From NCBI GenBank assembly GCA_001007975.1, contig CP011268.1, positions 248,001 through 312,000 on the forward strand: 64,000 bases of DNA, written 5' to 3'. Under the pieces are notes generated by a model. It searched no databases, was not told the DNA's origin, and saw only the letters and a program-made list of their open reading frames with translations. The translations under genes and the position numbers were made by a program. This DNA comes from a candidate division SR1 bacterium Aalborg_AAW-1. Lineage in GTDB: Bacteria > Patescibacteriota > Gracilibacteria > Absconditabacterales > Absconditicoccaceae. Numbering within the stretch: position 1 is the first letter of the stretch; every line of letters starts with the position of its first letter. Shown here piece by piece: positions 1-11,992 of the stretch.

Positions 1-191
1 TATGATCACTTTTCATCTATAATATAAGCAACATCTGCCTTACTCATTGTTTGATCATCTACAGATGGAAACACATCCGTAAGACTTGCTGTCTGTGTAT
101 TCAATCGTGTGATCACAAGTCATATAACAAGAATAAGACCTAATCACAATATACGAATATTATTTTTAAGACGATTAACTACAGATACCAT
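1..191 (-). CDS. Membrane-anchored protein, N-terminal part only
   Basis: The first 63 residues of a gene that runs off the left edge. The start is an ATG 27 bases beyond the mltG stop, so it is probably the next gene of that operon. Residues 10-28 form one hydrophobic segment (LGLGLILVIGLVI), followed by a polar region outside the membrane with a short SLH-like or linker-like stretch (TDVFPSVDDQTMSKADV). Two glycines in the membrane segment are encoded by TGA. No family is recognisable from what is visible; a single-pass envelope protein is as far as the sequence goes. Confidence 0.55.
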
Positions 192-218
192 AACAATAGA
201 AAAATCAATAAAATTATA

Positions 219-1301
219 TTACAGATATTGTTTATTTGCATTATGTTCAGAAATACTTTTTCCATAATATATCTTTCCATCAGATCCATGAAGATAATAA
301 TAATTATCTGTTGTATTAAATTCTAACAATGCCTTAAATGTAGATGCTGAAGGATTAGCAATTGGCGTAGGTGTCAATCCACTATGTACTCTTGTATTAT
401 AAAGATTGCTTGCATCACTAATAGACTTCACAATCAATGATGGAGTACAAATTTCATATCCTGTTTTAAGACCATAACAAAGGGTAATATCAGCATCGAT
501 TCTCATACCTGCTTGTATTCTATTTAAGAATATACCTGCAATTGTTGGTTTGTTAGCATTATTTCTTTCCTCTTTCTCGATAATACTAGCCAAAGTCACG
601 ATATTATATCGTCACAACGTAAAGGTATATCCTCATTGTTGAAGCGAGGACGTAAAATTATCAATCTGACTCTGATAGGGTCAGAATACCTTTGTTTGAA
701 ATGCCTTCAGTTGGAGTGAAACGAGTTGATCAATCACTGGTTGGTTAGGATTAATATGATACGTATCAGGGTATAATAATCATTCAAGTGAAATTTGTGA
801 AGGAGCATTTGAAGGTTTACTACTCAAGAATTGTTCTATAAAGGGGTATTTAGAAGCAATAATTGTTATATTCTCTTGATTACTAACATAAGAAATATAT
901 TCTCCAGCATTGATATATCACTGTTTACTGAGGTAAGCATCGATATCATAGATAGATCGTCCCTCTAAAAGAGTAATTTTTTCATACGTACGAGTGGGTC
1001 AATTGTTGATAGTCTCTATCAACGATGCTGGAGTATAATTTCCTGAAAAAACATAATTTCCTAATTGAATAGTCTCAAGTTCACCTTTATTTCTAAACAA
1101 ATACCAACGTACAGTACGTTTCTGTGATGAAGACATTTTTTCATAAACGACATTCATGGTATCACCAGATTCGAATGTAATTGTTTCATCAAAAGAAAAA
1201 GAAGAAGGTAACAAAAACTTCTTAGCAATAAAGTAACACAATACAAGAAATAAAAGTATCCATCATGGTCTTAACAATCTCTTCTTTTTCTGAGATGACA
1301 T
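219..1301 (-). CDS. mltG: Endolytic murein transglycosylase MltG
   Basis: A 360-residue MltG/YceG protein, which cuts nascent peptidoglycan strands at the cytoplasmic membrane and sets glycan length. A basic N-terminus (MSSQKKKRLLRP) precedes one membrane helix at about residues 13-27. The C-terminal YceG domain shows the catalytic-glutamate segment LASIIEKEE near residue 242, then IAGIFLNRI, GMRIDAD, and GLTPTPIANPSA, all in family order. TGA glycines occur in frame at several points, so a standard-code reading sees only pieces. It ends in TAA. It lies downstream of the giant surface-protein gene but is separated from it by a hairpin terminator, and is probably co-transcribed with the partial gene at the left edge. 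Function is confident; the start is the only ATG placed just before the membrane helix. Confidence 0.9.
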
Positions 1302-1367
1302 TATATTTATAACAAAAACAATAAATAGCAATAAAAATATAGGAATAAGTTTCCATAAATCAAACAA

Positions 1368-1398
1368 AAATACTATTCTCTCCATAAGAATAGTATTC
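1368..1398 (-). terminator. Hairpin terminator after the surface-protein gene
   Basis: An 11-base perfect inverted repeat (AATACTATTCT at 1369-1379 and AGAATAGTATT at 1387-1397) with a 7-base loop lies just after the TAA of the surface-protein gene. On the minus strand the stem is followed by a short T-rich run. It is well placed to end that transcript before mltG. Confidence 0.65.
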
Positions 1399-1408
1399 TA
1401 TCTTTGTA

Positions 1409-4400
1409 TTATTGAATGACATATCATACGTCTTGTAATATATAGGTATTATTTCTATATAAATCGTACATCACTTCAGCAATATTACCTCTTCCTCTAT
1501 CATTCAATTGTGTAAGTCTTGCATATTTATTTAGCTGTATTCTATAATGTTGAGACCAATCAGTCTCTGGCTCTTCTAGAATGGTGTTTGTAACAAGTCT
1601 CACCATAATTGCTGCTAATTCATTTTTACTTATACGATCTTGAGGTCTAAAAGTAGTAGAATACTGATCATCGACACCTTTATCTCCATTAAATATTTCA
1701 TATTCATATGATTCTCTAATAAATCTTGTAAGTGTTGGATTAGATCATCATAAGTCAGAAAAATTATTATTATATGTTCTTGTTTTTTTTCTACACAATA
1801 CATTTTCAGCAAACTCTACCATAAATCTTGCTGCTTCTTCTCTGGTAAGGTAATCAAACGGTCTATAATCTCTTGTACCTTGCCATTTTGTCAACTCATA
1901 ACTATACAACATCTGATGCGCTATTTTAAATGATTCGGTAACGTTATTTCACTGATCGATAGTTCTTTTATCTCATGGAGTAAAACAAGTGGTACCTATG
2001 GTATCATTAAATACTTCTTCATATGGTATGGTATATCATCAGCCACCTCATCATCATGATGATTGTTCGGTCCATTTTGCATACACAGTAGTATCTCACG
2101 TAATTACTGTAGAGAAATTATAGAGTGTCGTAAAAGCTGGTGATGTATACCATCATCCGAATGTATATCCTGTTCTTATAGGATTCGTTGGTTGATTACC
2201 TGTACCATTTAGCGTAATTCCTGTCTGATCTGTAACTAGTGTTCATCCATTTTCCTCAAAGAATAACGTATAGGTTAGTGCTACTGAAATAAGATTCCAC
2301 TGTGCATACAGTGTAGTATCTCAACTCAAAGGCGTAGAGAAATCAAATGGGTTAGATGCTCCACTCAGATACCATCCACTAAAGGTATATCATACTCTCG
2401 TAGGAGATCATGGATCAGTTCATGGCGTATTGTAGACTATTCCTGTCTGATCTAGAATAGGAGTTCATCAGTTTTCTTCAAATGAAAGCGTATAAGTAAT
2501 AACTGGTATAGTATTCCAATATGCATAAACAATTGTATCACCCGTAATAAGTGTACTAAAATCAAATGGAATAGACGATCAACTCAGATACCATCCACTA
2601 AAATAATATCAGGTTTTAATAGGATTAACTGGAACAACTCCTGTTGTATTATAAGCTATACCTGTCTGATCTAGCACATTACTTCCTCCATTTTCTTCAA
2701 ATGAAAGCGTATAATAATTGATGGTATACTCTCCTGTAAATATCCTATCTCCTGTGATATTACTCAAATCACTCGGATTCCATCAGCTAAATGTATATCC
2801 TGTCCTCGTTGGGTTTGCTGGGGCTACCGCTGAGCTTCCATATTGTACTGTTCACGTCTGCAGTACCGTTCCATCGTAGTCGACAAAGGTCACTAGTGCA
2901 TTACAATTTTTAGTGAAAGTAATACTCTTTGTAAGAGTAGATTGTGAGGTTATTTTTGAAACTGTATTATTTGAAGGATTTGCAACAAATAAATTTCAAT
3001 AATTATCGAATGCCATTCCAAATGGTCATGATAGTCATGATCCGACAAAAGTAGTTACAACACCTAATGGTGTGATTTTTGAAATTGTATTACTAGTACT
3101 ATTTGCAACATATATATTATTAAATATATCAATTGCTATTCCACGAGATCCTCAAAATCATGAAGAAAAATTTGATATAACTCATAATCAAGTAATTCTT
3201 GATATAATATTATTACCAAAATTTGCTACATATATATTATTATTAGTATCAAAAACCATAAACTCTGGTTTATTTAATCCATTTATAAAAGTCGACCATA
3301 TTCATCATGTAGTAAGTTGTGAAATTGTATTTCAATTCCGATTTGTAACATACATTCTTCATAAAGAATCATATAACAATCAATGAGGTCATGTAAATCA
3401 TCATGCAAAAGTTGATACTGTTCATCATATATTTACTTTTGAAATAGTATGACTAAGGTCATTACTTACATAAAGATTTCACCTTATATCAAAAACAATA
3501 TCAACTGTATGATTAAATCAATTAGCATATGGTATCAGCATTCATCATGACATAGTCACAACAGTATCATTACCATAATTACCAATATATATATTATTAT
3601 AAGCATTAAATGTGATTCATATAGGCAATGATAATCAAGTCGCAAAAATACTATTAACTGTACTAAACGTACCAGTCGTATAACTATCCAAAGCCGATCC
3701 GGTCACAATTACTGTCGTATCTACAGTATAATTTCCATCTGCAAAATTTCATGATAGTGGTATGGCATAGTTTCCACTCCCATCTGCAGTTCACGTAAAA
3801 CTATATCATGATAAAGTTGCAACTACTGTAGATCATGGTGTCGCTGTTCCTGTGAGAGTTGGTAGCATACACGATACTGCTCCACTGACATTTGAGATAG
3901 TCAGATTTACATCTTTTGTATCTGGAGTATATCTTTGTACTCTAAATGTCTCTATTGTTGCTGGAGAAGTTCATCATGCATTTGTTTCTGTTACTGAGAT
4001 CGTATAGGATCTATTATCTGGAAGTTTCACATCACTTGGTGTAATGCTCCATGTGAGATCTGACTGCACCATACCTGTATACTGTACTCCATAGATAGTC
4101 AATGTAATAATATCTCATGATGTACTCCCTGTTCCACTAAAAGTCGGTGTAATGTCCGTAATCGTACTTCATGATCATGGATAGAAGATAGTTGGTGCTG
4201 GTGGAGGCAATAATCATACGATAGAAAAAGTAGTAGAGATAGTCAGAAGTGATTGTGATGCATATACTCTATCAATTCTATTATTAGGACGACGTGACAC
4301 ATAAAGATTTCAATCATCTCCAAAAGCCAAAGATGTAGCATTTCAAAGTCATGTTGCAAAAATAGATTTATTTCATGATGGAGTAATCTTATAAATAGTA

Positions 4401-6730
4401 GATCACAACCAATCAGATACATACATATTATCATTTAAATCAAATACAGCATCAGAGGTAGAAACAAATCATGTTGCAAAAGTAGATTTATTTCATGATG
4501 GAGTAATTTTTTTTATTGTTCATCAATACTCTGCAACATATATATTCTCATTATTATCAATAGTGATTCAAAATGAATTAACAAATCCTGTTGCAAAAGT
4601 AGATACTACTCATGCAGAAGAGATTTTTTGAATAACATTATTTCATCGTGCTGTCACATACATATTTCACATAGTATCAAACACCATATCTCATAAACCA
4701 AAAGATCAAGCATTGGTTGGTGTCGCAAAAAGCGTTGCTGTTCATCAAGTAACAACCTTTGAGATTGATTGTGGTGATGCTGTAGATGAAGACACAAATA
4801 GGTTTCACTGACTATCAAATACTAATCCACATCTCGTATGAGCAACCGTCTCAGATAAAGTAGATACAACTCATAATGGAGTAACTTGAGTTATAGTTGA
4901 ACCAGCACAATCATTACCATTTGTTGTAAATAAGTTTCCTTGAAAATCAAAAGCAAGAAAGTTAGGGAACGATGTCGATGCAAACTGTTGTACTAATCTT
5001 GTTACTATTCCAGTATTATATTCATCAAGAGAATCTCATGTAATCATAGCAGTCACCGTAGCTGTATAGACACCAGTTGATAATGTAGCAGGCACTATAG
5101 ACCAGTTTCCACTTCCATCAGCATATCAGGTATACTGTGTTCATGAAAGAGTTACTGTTACAAAAGCATTTGCCGCTGTGGTACCGCTTAATATAGGAGT
5201 TGATGTATAAGTAGTTCAACTTAGATTACTGATAGCAAGACTATGGTCTTTAAGTCATGGAATAGGATAGTTGATAGGTCATGGATAATATCCTGTAGGT
5301 GGAGTAGATACCAAACTCACATACAATATACTACTTGTCGGAGTATATGAAACTCTATCACCACTAAGTGGTATAATAGTATCTCACATATCAAATACTT
5401 CATCAGTACTTACTATGAGCGAAAGTCATGATGTGGTAATTCATGTAAATATCATTTCTATAAGTGGAGTATCAGTTCATGTTTTTTCAAACTTCCATAC
5501 TCTTCATAGACGACTATTTATATTTCCATTAAATGATTCTGACAAATTCAGTGTTCAATTATTATCTCATCCAATAATAAAATTTCTATCTGATAATGTA
5601 GAAGTATTATCTTGATTGGTAGACGCTAATTGATCAAGGGCTATCGTCAAAACACCTGTATTCACTGACTGTGATTGTTTTTGATACAAACTCGTACTAT
5701 CATCACGTCATATACCAAATATATTATTCTTGTATCAGCTATTATTACTCGCATTCCATACTACATTTCCACTACCATCTAGATAGTGTTGTCATGTTCA
5801 GATTTGTTCTAACGTAAGACCATATTTAAGTGCTAAATATGATTCTACACTACGAATAGAATTACTCTGTGCAGTTTGATTTGACGCTCATTTATAGACA
5901 ATCAACTCTGCTATTTCTCATTGGAAGGGTTTCAAATTAGCTTCTTGTCCAACAAGATAATCATATCATACCTGATATCCAAAATTAGCAGATTTGGATC
6001 ACGCTCATATATTATATTCTCTTGGAATACCACTATCATCTCGTTGGCTATTATTCAAAAACTCATATACTCCTATATCAAGACCATTCTTCTTGATAAA
6101 TGCTCTCGAATTTAACCCATCTCACCATGACAAAGGATGATCATAAACCCAATACGACCAAGCTGGATTTGTTTGATTACTTTGCACAGACATAAGAGTT
6201 GGTTTTCCAATGATACTCGTTGTAGTATTCATAGGATGATTAATACCATACCTTGGAATGCTACCATCTACACCCACAGCTCCAGCAAAATATTCAGGAT
6301 ATCCTCAAGCTGTTATATAAAAATCAGGACGAGGACAACTCTGATCATTTGGACATTGTCCATTAATAATCGTATTAATTGGACCACTTGTTCAAGAAGG
6401 CTTAATCACAGCAAAGATCTTATGTTCTCATTGAAGAGCAATGTTATCTGGATGGTAATTATTTAATTTTGTTGCATCGAAGAACAACGTAGGATTAAAA
6501 TTCATACCATTTGTGGTATAGACAAATGAATTTCCTGTACCTTTTTGGAGATCAAATCTACCGTCTTGCCAATAACTATCAGACCATAAACTTCACGTTG
6601 ATGAAGAGGATAAAGAATCAGCTTTATACCATGCTTGAAAGTCAGTTCATAAAAGCGGGAAGTAAGCACAAACTGATGTACCAAAGGATAGAACAAAACC
6701 ATACAAGATACCAAAAAATATTTTTTTCAT
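1409..6730 (-). CDS. Giant multidomain surface protein: LamG-like, Ig-like, NHL, InlB-type repeats, SLH
   Basis: A 1773-residue exported protein. A signal peptide covers about residues 1-22 (ending VCAYF). A LamG/laminin-type region follows to about residue 290, containing FKIAELIVYKG-type strands and YLALKYGLTLEQ. Then come an Ig-like module (about 480-580), a first NHL-type propeller (about 580-835), further Ig-like modules (about 835-1028) and a second propeller (about 1028-1268) with repeats of the form PFGMAFDNYGNLFVAN. Four InlB/Listeria-Bacteroides-type repeats follow (about 1270-1558; YTLSFEENGG, GYTFSGWYLSG, YAQWN). A six-glycine linker (TGA TGA TGA GGT GGC TGA) leads to SLH-like repeats (RPFDYLTREEAARFMVEF; TTFRPQDRISKNELAAIM). 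The SLH end suggests attachment to the envelope with an adhesive display outward. The final codons run through a TGA to TAA. The domain types are sequence-supported; the ligand is unknown. Confidence 0.85.
2040..2920 (-). repeat. InlB-type repeat units within the surface-protein gene
   Basis: Consecutive repeat units of about 220 bases. The DNA of CTCAGATACCATCCACTAAA recurs at about 2364 and 2584, and TTCTTCAAATGAAAGCGTAT recurs at about 2473 and 2693. In protein terms each unit has a sheet (YTLSFEENGG), DQTG, GYTFSGWY and YAxW. Near-identity at the DNA level implies recent duplication or recombination between units. Confidence 0.8.
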
Positions 6731-6743
6731 AGAAATAAGAAAA

Positions 6744-6762
6744 TACTGATATAAATTATCAG
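6744..6762. promoter_or_regulatory. Inverted repeat just upstream of the surface-protein start
   Basis: CTGATA and TATCAG, separated by TAAAT, lie about 15-30 bases upstream of the ATG at 6730. The symmetry would suit an operator or a small 5' hairpin in the leader. No regulator is indicated by the sequence. Confidence 0.3.
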
Positions 6763-6892
6763 CATAAGTAAAATCATATGGAAGATAAATTCAAGTCTTT
6801 TTAAGTTTTTTAGATTGTATTTATCACAAAATATGATTGTATATAAACAGCAAATTATTATACTAATTTTTTTAGTAAATTTTACCACAACT

Positions 6893-8077
6893 ATGATTCT
6901 CTGACTAGCTCCTATGGATGGAGTAACTGACTATAGCTATAGACGTATTGTTCAAGAAATATTTAACCGTTATGGGGAGAAAGAAAAGCATAATCTCTGG
7001 AAGCGAACAGAATTTATGTCTGCTGATTGATATATGATCAACCCTTCACGTCTTGTAAAACACCTTATCACTTGCGAAGATGAAAGCAATCTTATCGCTC
7101 AGATTTATGGTGGAAATATTGATACCTTACTAAAAACCGCACAAGACATTGAGCAGAAATATCCATTTTTTCAATGAATCGAACTCAATATCTGATGCCC
7201 ATCTCCTAAGATATTGGCTTGTGGAGCTTGAGCAGGAATGATGAGAAATAAACACAAAACACTCGAATATATCAGAACCCTCAGCGAATGACTTTCACTC
7301 CCCTTCTCTATCAAGACCAGAGCTGGACTAAATAATGATGACAAAGACGAACAATTCAAATTCATCCTCGAAGCTGCAAAATATTGTCCTACGATTACTA
7401 TCCATGGAAGAACCTACAGTCAAGCACACAACGGAGAGGTAGATCGAGATTTTATCTATAGGATCAAACAAGAGCTCGGAGATGCTATCACTATAATCGG
7501 GAATGGTGGAATAAACGCTTATGAAGATTATCAGATTCATGAAGGGAAAGTCGATGGTATCATGATCGGTCAGTCTGCTATGCAGAATCCTCGAATTTTC
7601 ACGCCATACACACCTACAGAACAAGAAAGAATTGATCTCTCACTTCGCCATCTTCTTCTTATGGGAGCATATGAGATCTATATGAACCATACTCGTGCAC
7701 AGTATCCAGAAGAAAGCGATCAGCTTATGCTCAACAGACAGAATCTTCATCTCAACAAAAAGTATGATCCTGACAGCGATGAGATTAAGGAATTACCACC
7801 AATCGATTTTCATGATTATATATTTCCTTTTCCATCCTATGATCAGATAGAGAAGCTTGCTCATATCATCCAAAACACTATAGAACAAGAAAGCAATAGC
7901 CTCACTTGGAATTATACTATCTTTCACCTCAATGAATTGCGTTGTGGAATAGAATTTCGTAAATATCTCTTTGGATACATTAAATGATTATCGTATACGA
8001 AAGAACTTAAACAAAAAATTATTGCCACTAGTAAATTCTCAGAATTATATAAGCATATAACACATTACAAGAATTAA
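6893..8077 (+). CDS. dus: tRNA-dihydrouridine synthase
   Basis: A 394-residue flavin enzyme that reduces uridines in tRNA D-loops. Visible family motifs: LAPMDGVTD at the N-terminus (FMN site), AQIYGG, ELNIGCPSPK with the catalytic cysteine (about residue 103), KTRAG, TIHGRTYSQ, and GNGGINAYED, followed by DGIMIGQSAMQNPRIF. The G of IGCP is encoded by TGA, as is the G of ILGLAPM, which is direct evidence for UGA = Gly. The protein is longer than most Dus enzymes (about 310-350), with the additional length in the helical C-terminal part. It converges on tsaD with a 4-base overlap of the two 3' ends. DusA/B/C subgroup cannot be assigned. Confidence 0.92.
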
Positions 8078-9177
8078 GAAGACATAGACAACAATCACAC
8101 TGCTCCTATCATAGCAGCATTATCAGTACAGTAATCAAAAATAAGTGGAGTATAAAACTCTACTTTTTTTCATGTTGTTTGTTCATATTCATGAAGATGT
8201 GACTGGATAGTTTCTCTAATCGTGGTATTTGCAGATACTCATCATACAAGCGCTACGGTTCAAATATTTTCTTCTTGCACCAACTGCAATATCCTTCTGG
8301 TTAATATTTCTGCTGCTGCTTGCTGAAATTCATAAGCCAGATAAGATATAATTTCTGGAGGTAAAAGGTCTTCTTCACTGAGTCACAATTCTCTTCTATA
8401 AGTAGTAATAAAATTATATGCCTGTGATTTCATACCAGAGAAGCTAAAATCATAGGTTCAGTCTAAGAGAATTCTTTTGAATTTTTCTTGCACAAAAGGA
8501 TAATTTTCTGACAAAAGATCTGCGTCATAGTGTTCTGCTTGACGAGAGATCCAAACACCCCCAGGATAAGGACCTCATAACAATCTTGAAACTTTATCAA
8601 ACACTTCACCAATTGCATCATCTCTAGTAGAAGCAATTTTTTGTATCTTATATAATCACACAAAACTGTCTATATTGACAGAACTAGTAGTATTTTTTTT
8701 GTCTACTTTTGACAATATAGACAAATCACTATGTCATCAACTTACGCTTAAAATAAGGGATTTTTTACTGTCTATATTACGTCTATCTAAAAATCGAGAG
8801 AAAATATGTCCATGTAAATGATTGATATATTGATACGGTTTTTTATACCAACAAGACAAAAATAAAGCAGTAGATCTTCCCATAATAAGTGATCCTGGAA
8901 GTCCAGGTGTGTGTGTAACAACAATACTATCAACACCATCCATCAAAACATCCATATCATATCATCACGTTACACGATAACATAAATCATATAATACAGG
9001 AATAATCTGAACAAGATGTTCTCTACTCGCTAATTCTGGCACCACTCCTCCATATGACTCATGAAGTTCAATCTGATGAAACGCAACCATTGCTTCACAA
9101 AAAATACCATCTGCAGTAGATTTCACAATTGCTAAAGAAGTATCATCACAACTTGTTTCTATAGCTAATACTTTCAT
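8074..9177 (-). CDS. tsaD: tRNA threonylcarbamoyltransferase subunit TsaD
   Basis: A 367-residue TsaD (Kae1/Qri7 family), the subunit that transfers threonylcarbamoyl to A37 of ANN-decoding tRNAs. It opens MKVLAIETSCDDTS, followed by SYGGVVPELASREH, HTPGLPGSL, the metal-binding pair in NHLHGH, ILSVSGGHSDL (both glycines of SGGH are TGA), DDAIGEVFDKVSR, PYPGG, LVGGVSAN and YCTDNAAMIG. The start places MKVLAIETS at the N-terminus; an ATG further upstream in frame is less likely. A low-conservation stretch carries three copies of TGTCTATATT. The 3' end overlaps dus by 4 bases. Confidence 0.93.
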
Positions 9178-9210
9178 ACAATAAGTCAAGCTCAACAATA
9201 AAGGATCTAT

Positions 9211-9238
9211 TTGACTAGATAAGTGGGTTGAGTATAAT
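9211..9238 (+). promoter_or_regulatory. Strong sigma-70-type promoter with almost no 5' leader
   Basis: TTGACT at 9211-9216 and TATAAT at 9233-9238 with a 16-base spacer. The ATG of the next gene is at 9246, only 7 bases after the -10 box. Transcription would start at or next to the ATG, implying a leaderless mRNA. It lies in the divergent gap between tsaD and the secreted-protein operon. Confidence 0.7.
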
Positions 9239-9245
9239 TATTTCG

Positions 9246-10709
9246 ATGATCAGTACAAGATGGAAAAAAATATTTTTTACACTACTTATTATATGATTCT
9301 CTTCATATAGTTGACCTTTTTCTTATGCACAAGAAACTCCTTCCTGTCTAACCTGTGGAAGCATGGCTCCAGAATTACAAGACTATATTATTTTTGCTAA
9401 TCAGATAGTTGATGCGTTAGATACAAAAACAGATATTATATCAAATGGATTATCTTATAATATATTTGGTCCGTGGCAATGAGGAACATATAATGGGATA
9501 CTCGTAGATAAAAACCCATCTGGACTCATTCAAAGTATAGTTCTATGAACATTAAAAAATATAGATAGAAGACAATCACAAGTAAGATGAACTATTGAGG
9601 TACTCAGTATCTATACTACTGACATTATCAAAGATGGGTCATTATGATTTTTAGTAGCCTCACAACCCTGGCCTATCATGAGAGATTTCCAATATCTTCT
9701 TGATATTGATACGATGATTAGTGATAAAATTTATGATCTCGGAACGATGGGGATGCAAGGTAAAACATTGACTGAACAAGAACGTACCACTATCTTAGAG
9801 ATTCTTAAAAACAATACTGGAGAAGGAAAAATATTTTCTTCAGAACCCAATCTTAGTCCTTCAATCACTTCTACTGACATACTACGTCTCCTGCTGCGTA
9901 TCAACAATAGAAACAAAAAAACACTGACTCTCTCTACTACAAAAATAGACAACACTGTAACTGCAAATAACTCAACACTCACTCTGTCAAAAAAACACTT
10001 TGAAAATATGGTACAAAAATATAAGTGTGTTAGAATAGGATCAAAAGCAAAATCTTGTTGATGAAGTCGAGAAGATTTCAAAAAAAGCATCGACAACATC
10101 ACTAAATCATTTATAGAAACAGGACCAAAACAATCATGGAACAAAATCAATACAGCCTATAAAAGACTCATAACAAGGGGTAAAATTATTATGGGGTCAG
10201 AAAATATCAACAAAAAAGAATTAGAAGAATATATGGTAAAAGAACATGAGCTGATAACCTCTCGGTGAGATGGTCAGACACTTACAAAAAGAACATGACG
10301 ATGAATAATAACATGAGCGCTATCATCAAACATACCAAGAATGGTATGAAATATATGGTCAGAAGTAATGAAAGAAGGTAAAGAACTATCTACATTACGA
10401 AAAAGCTCTCAGGAAAACATTACATCAGAATCAAACAATAACTTTTCCAACAAAGAAAAAAAAATAATTGAAACAGCAACATCAACTCCTCAATTGATAA
10501 TAACCAATAGTATGGTTTGAGTCATTGAATCACATCACACCATGAAAACACAGCAACTAAATGTATCAACACAAGACAGCCAAGAAACACTAGCCAAAAT
10601 AACCTATCGTATTCGTGTCATCAACAACATTCTCTCTACAACGATTAAAGAAGATCTTACTCGTACCTGTAATCTTCAATGTAGTAATTTATGATGAATC
10701 TGCTGATAA
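9246..10709 (+). CDS. Secreted protein of unknown function (first of three)
   Basis: 487 residues. A signal peptide (about 1-28, ending FSYAQE) is followed by a short cysteine motif (SCLTCGSM). The rest is mostly helical and polar, with stretches such as RDFQYLLDIDTM, LTEQERTTILEIL and YKRLITRGK, and ends GGICW. No known domain is recognised. It is first in a same-strand run of three exported proteins (22- and 20-base gaps) behind the promoter at 9211-9238. The start follows that promoter directly. Many TGA glycines. Exported or periplasmic location is the only safe functional statement. Confidence 0.7.
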
Positions 10710-10730
10710 TACTTTATATTCTATGATATC

Positions 10731-11972
10731 ATGAAATCTAATTTTATAATATACAGTATCAAATTTTATAGCGTTTTATTTTTTATAAGTATTTTTTTTA
10801 CACAGTCACACGCACAATATACCTATCCTCTGAACCAGACAGATCAATACATTAAACTTATGACGGATGATATCGATAAAACATTTATATGATATAAAGA
10901 AAGTGATAAAAATCCTTATACTATTATGCAAAGATTATGTACCAATCTTATGGATGAAAAATTAGGTACTGTAACATTCTGAACAACGGAAACAGAACAA
11001 TCGACCTATAAAGCAAAAGAATCTCTCTTTGTAACCATTATATGTAATTCACTCCTTGCTAAGGATGATAATAAAAATGCCAAACAAAATGACAAAGACT
11101 TACCACTCAACACCATACTCAAACACCATAATATTTGGTCATTGTGAATAGCGTGTCTTAACAATTCAAACAATACAACAAACTTATCAAATCCTAATTG
11201 TGAAAATCGAACAAAAGCTTCACATGCAACAGACTATCCTTTCATCTTTTATAATGTTTCAAGTATCATATATAATGACATTATAAATCTCATGATGGCA
11301 CGTATCTATTGAGCTATTGATGTCAATGAAGAAGTCAATAATCTTGCTAATGCTTATACCATCAATTATTTCAATACTATAGGATATCTACCAGAAGCAA
11401 AATCATACCCTCAAATGTATAAAAAACTTACCGAATACATAAAATTATGAAAAAATATGCAACAATCACTTCGTTTGATTGATATAAAAAAAATAGATGA
11501 ACAAACAGCTACAAATCTAAACCAATGGTCTGTATTTTTACAATACAATCCATATAACACTGCATGAGCTCAAAGTACAATTGATACCTTACCTACTTAC
11601 CAATGAGTAAGTATAGATATTATGTATAATGAATTATTCTTTTATACCTTATTTATCAAAATATATGATAGCTATCTAGAAAGATGGTGGCAAAACAAAG
11701 AGAATATACCTAAATCACTACAAAGCCAAGACAATATCGCTACTATTATATTACATCAAAGAACAAAAATAGCACAACAGCAACAGAATTTACAAAAAGC
11801 AGTAGAACAAAGTATAAGACAAGTTAACAATACAATATCAACATTTCCTATACATATAGGGTTGCTGATGTATCAAGAAGATCTTTTAAAAATGAGAAAT
11901 AATCTTACAAAGATTTATCTTCCTATTCATCAACTCCATTATAAACTAGAAAATGTACAAAGCAAAGATTAA
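10731..11972 (+). CDS. Secreted protein of unknown function (second of three)
   Basis: 413 residues with a signal peptide (about 1-31, ending FFTQSHAQ). The mature part is helical, with cysteines at LCTNLM, ICNSLL, ACLNN and NCENR that could form two disulfides, and a C-terminal coiled-coil-like stretch (RTKIAQQQQNLQKAVEQ). No family recognised. It sits 21 bases after the first protein and 20 before the third, so one operon is very likely; the three were probably exported to act together. Confidence 0.7.
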
Positions 11973-11992
11973 TATTTTATTTTAGAATATAT

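Noticed and set aside
2930-4990. CRISPR array or satellite, because of recurring similar DNA
   Set aside because: Recurrences are protein-coding (NHL-type repeats) of variable spacing and sequence, without constant repeats and unique spacers.
5415-6466. Plus-strand reading frames opposite the surface-protein gene
   Set aside because: They are frames on the antisense strand of a clear 1773-residue gene and show no domain pattern.
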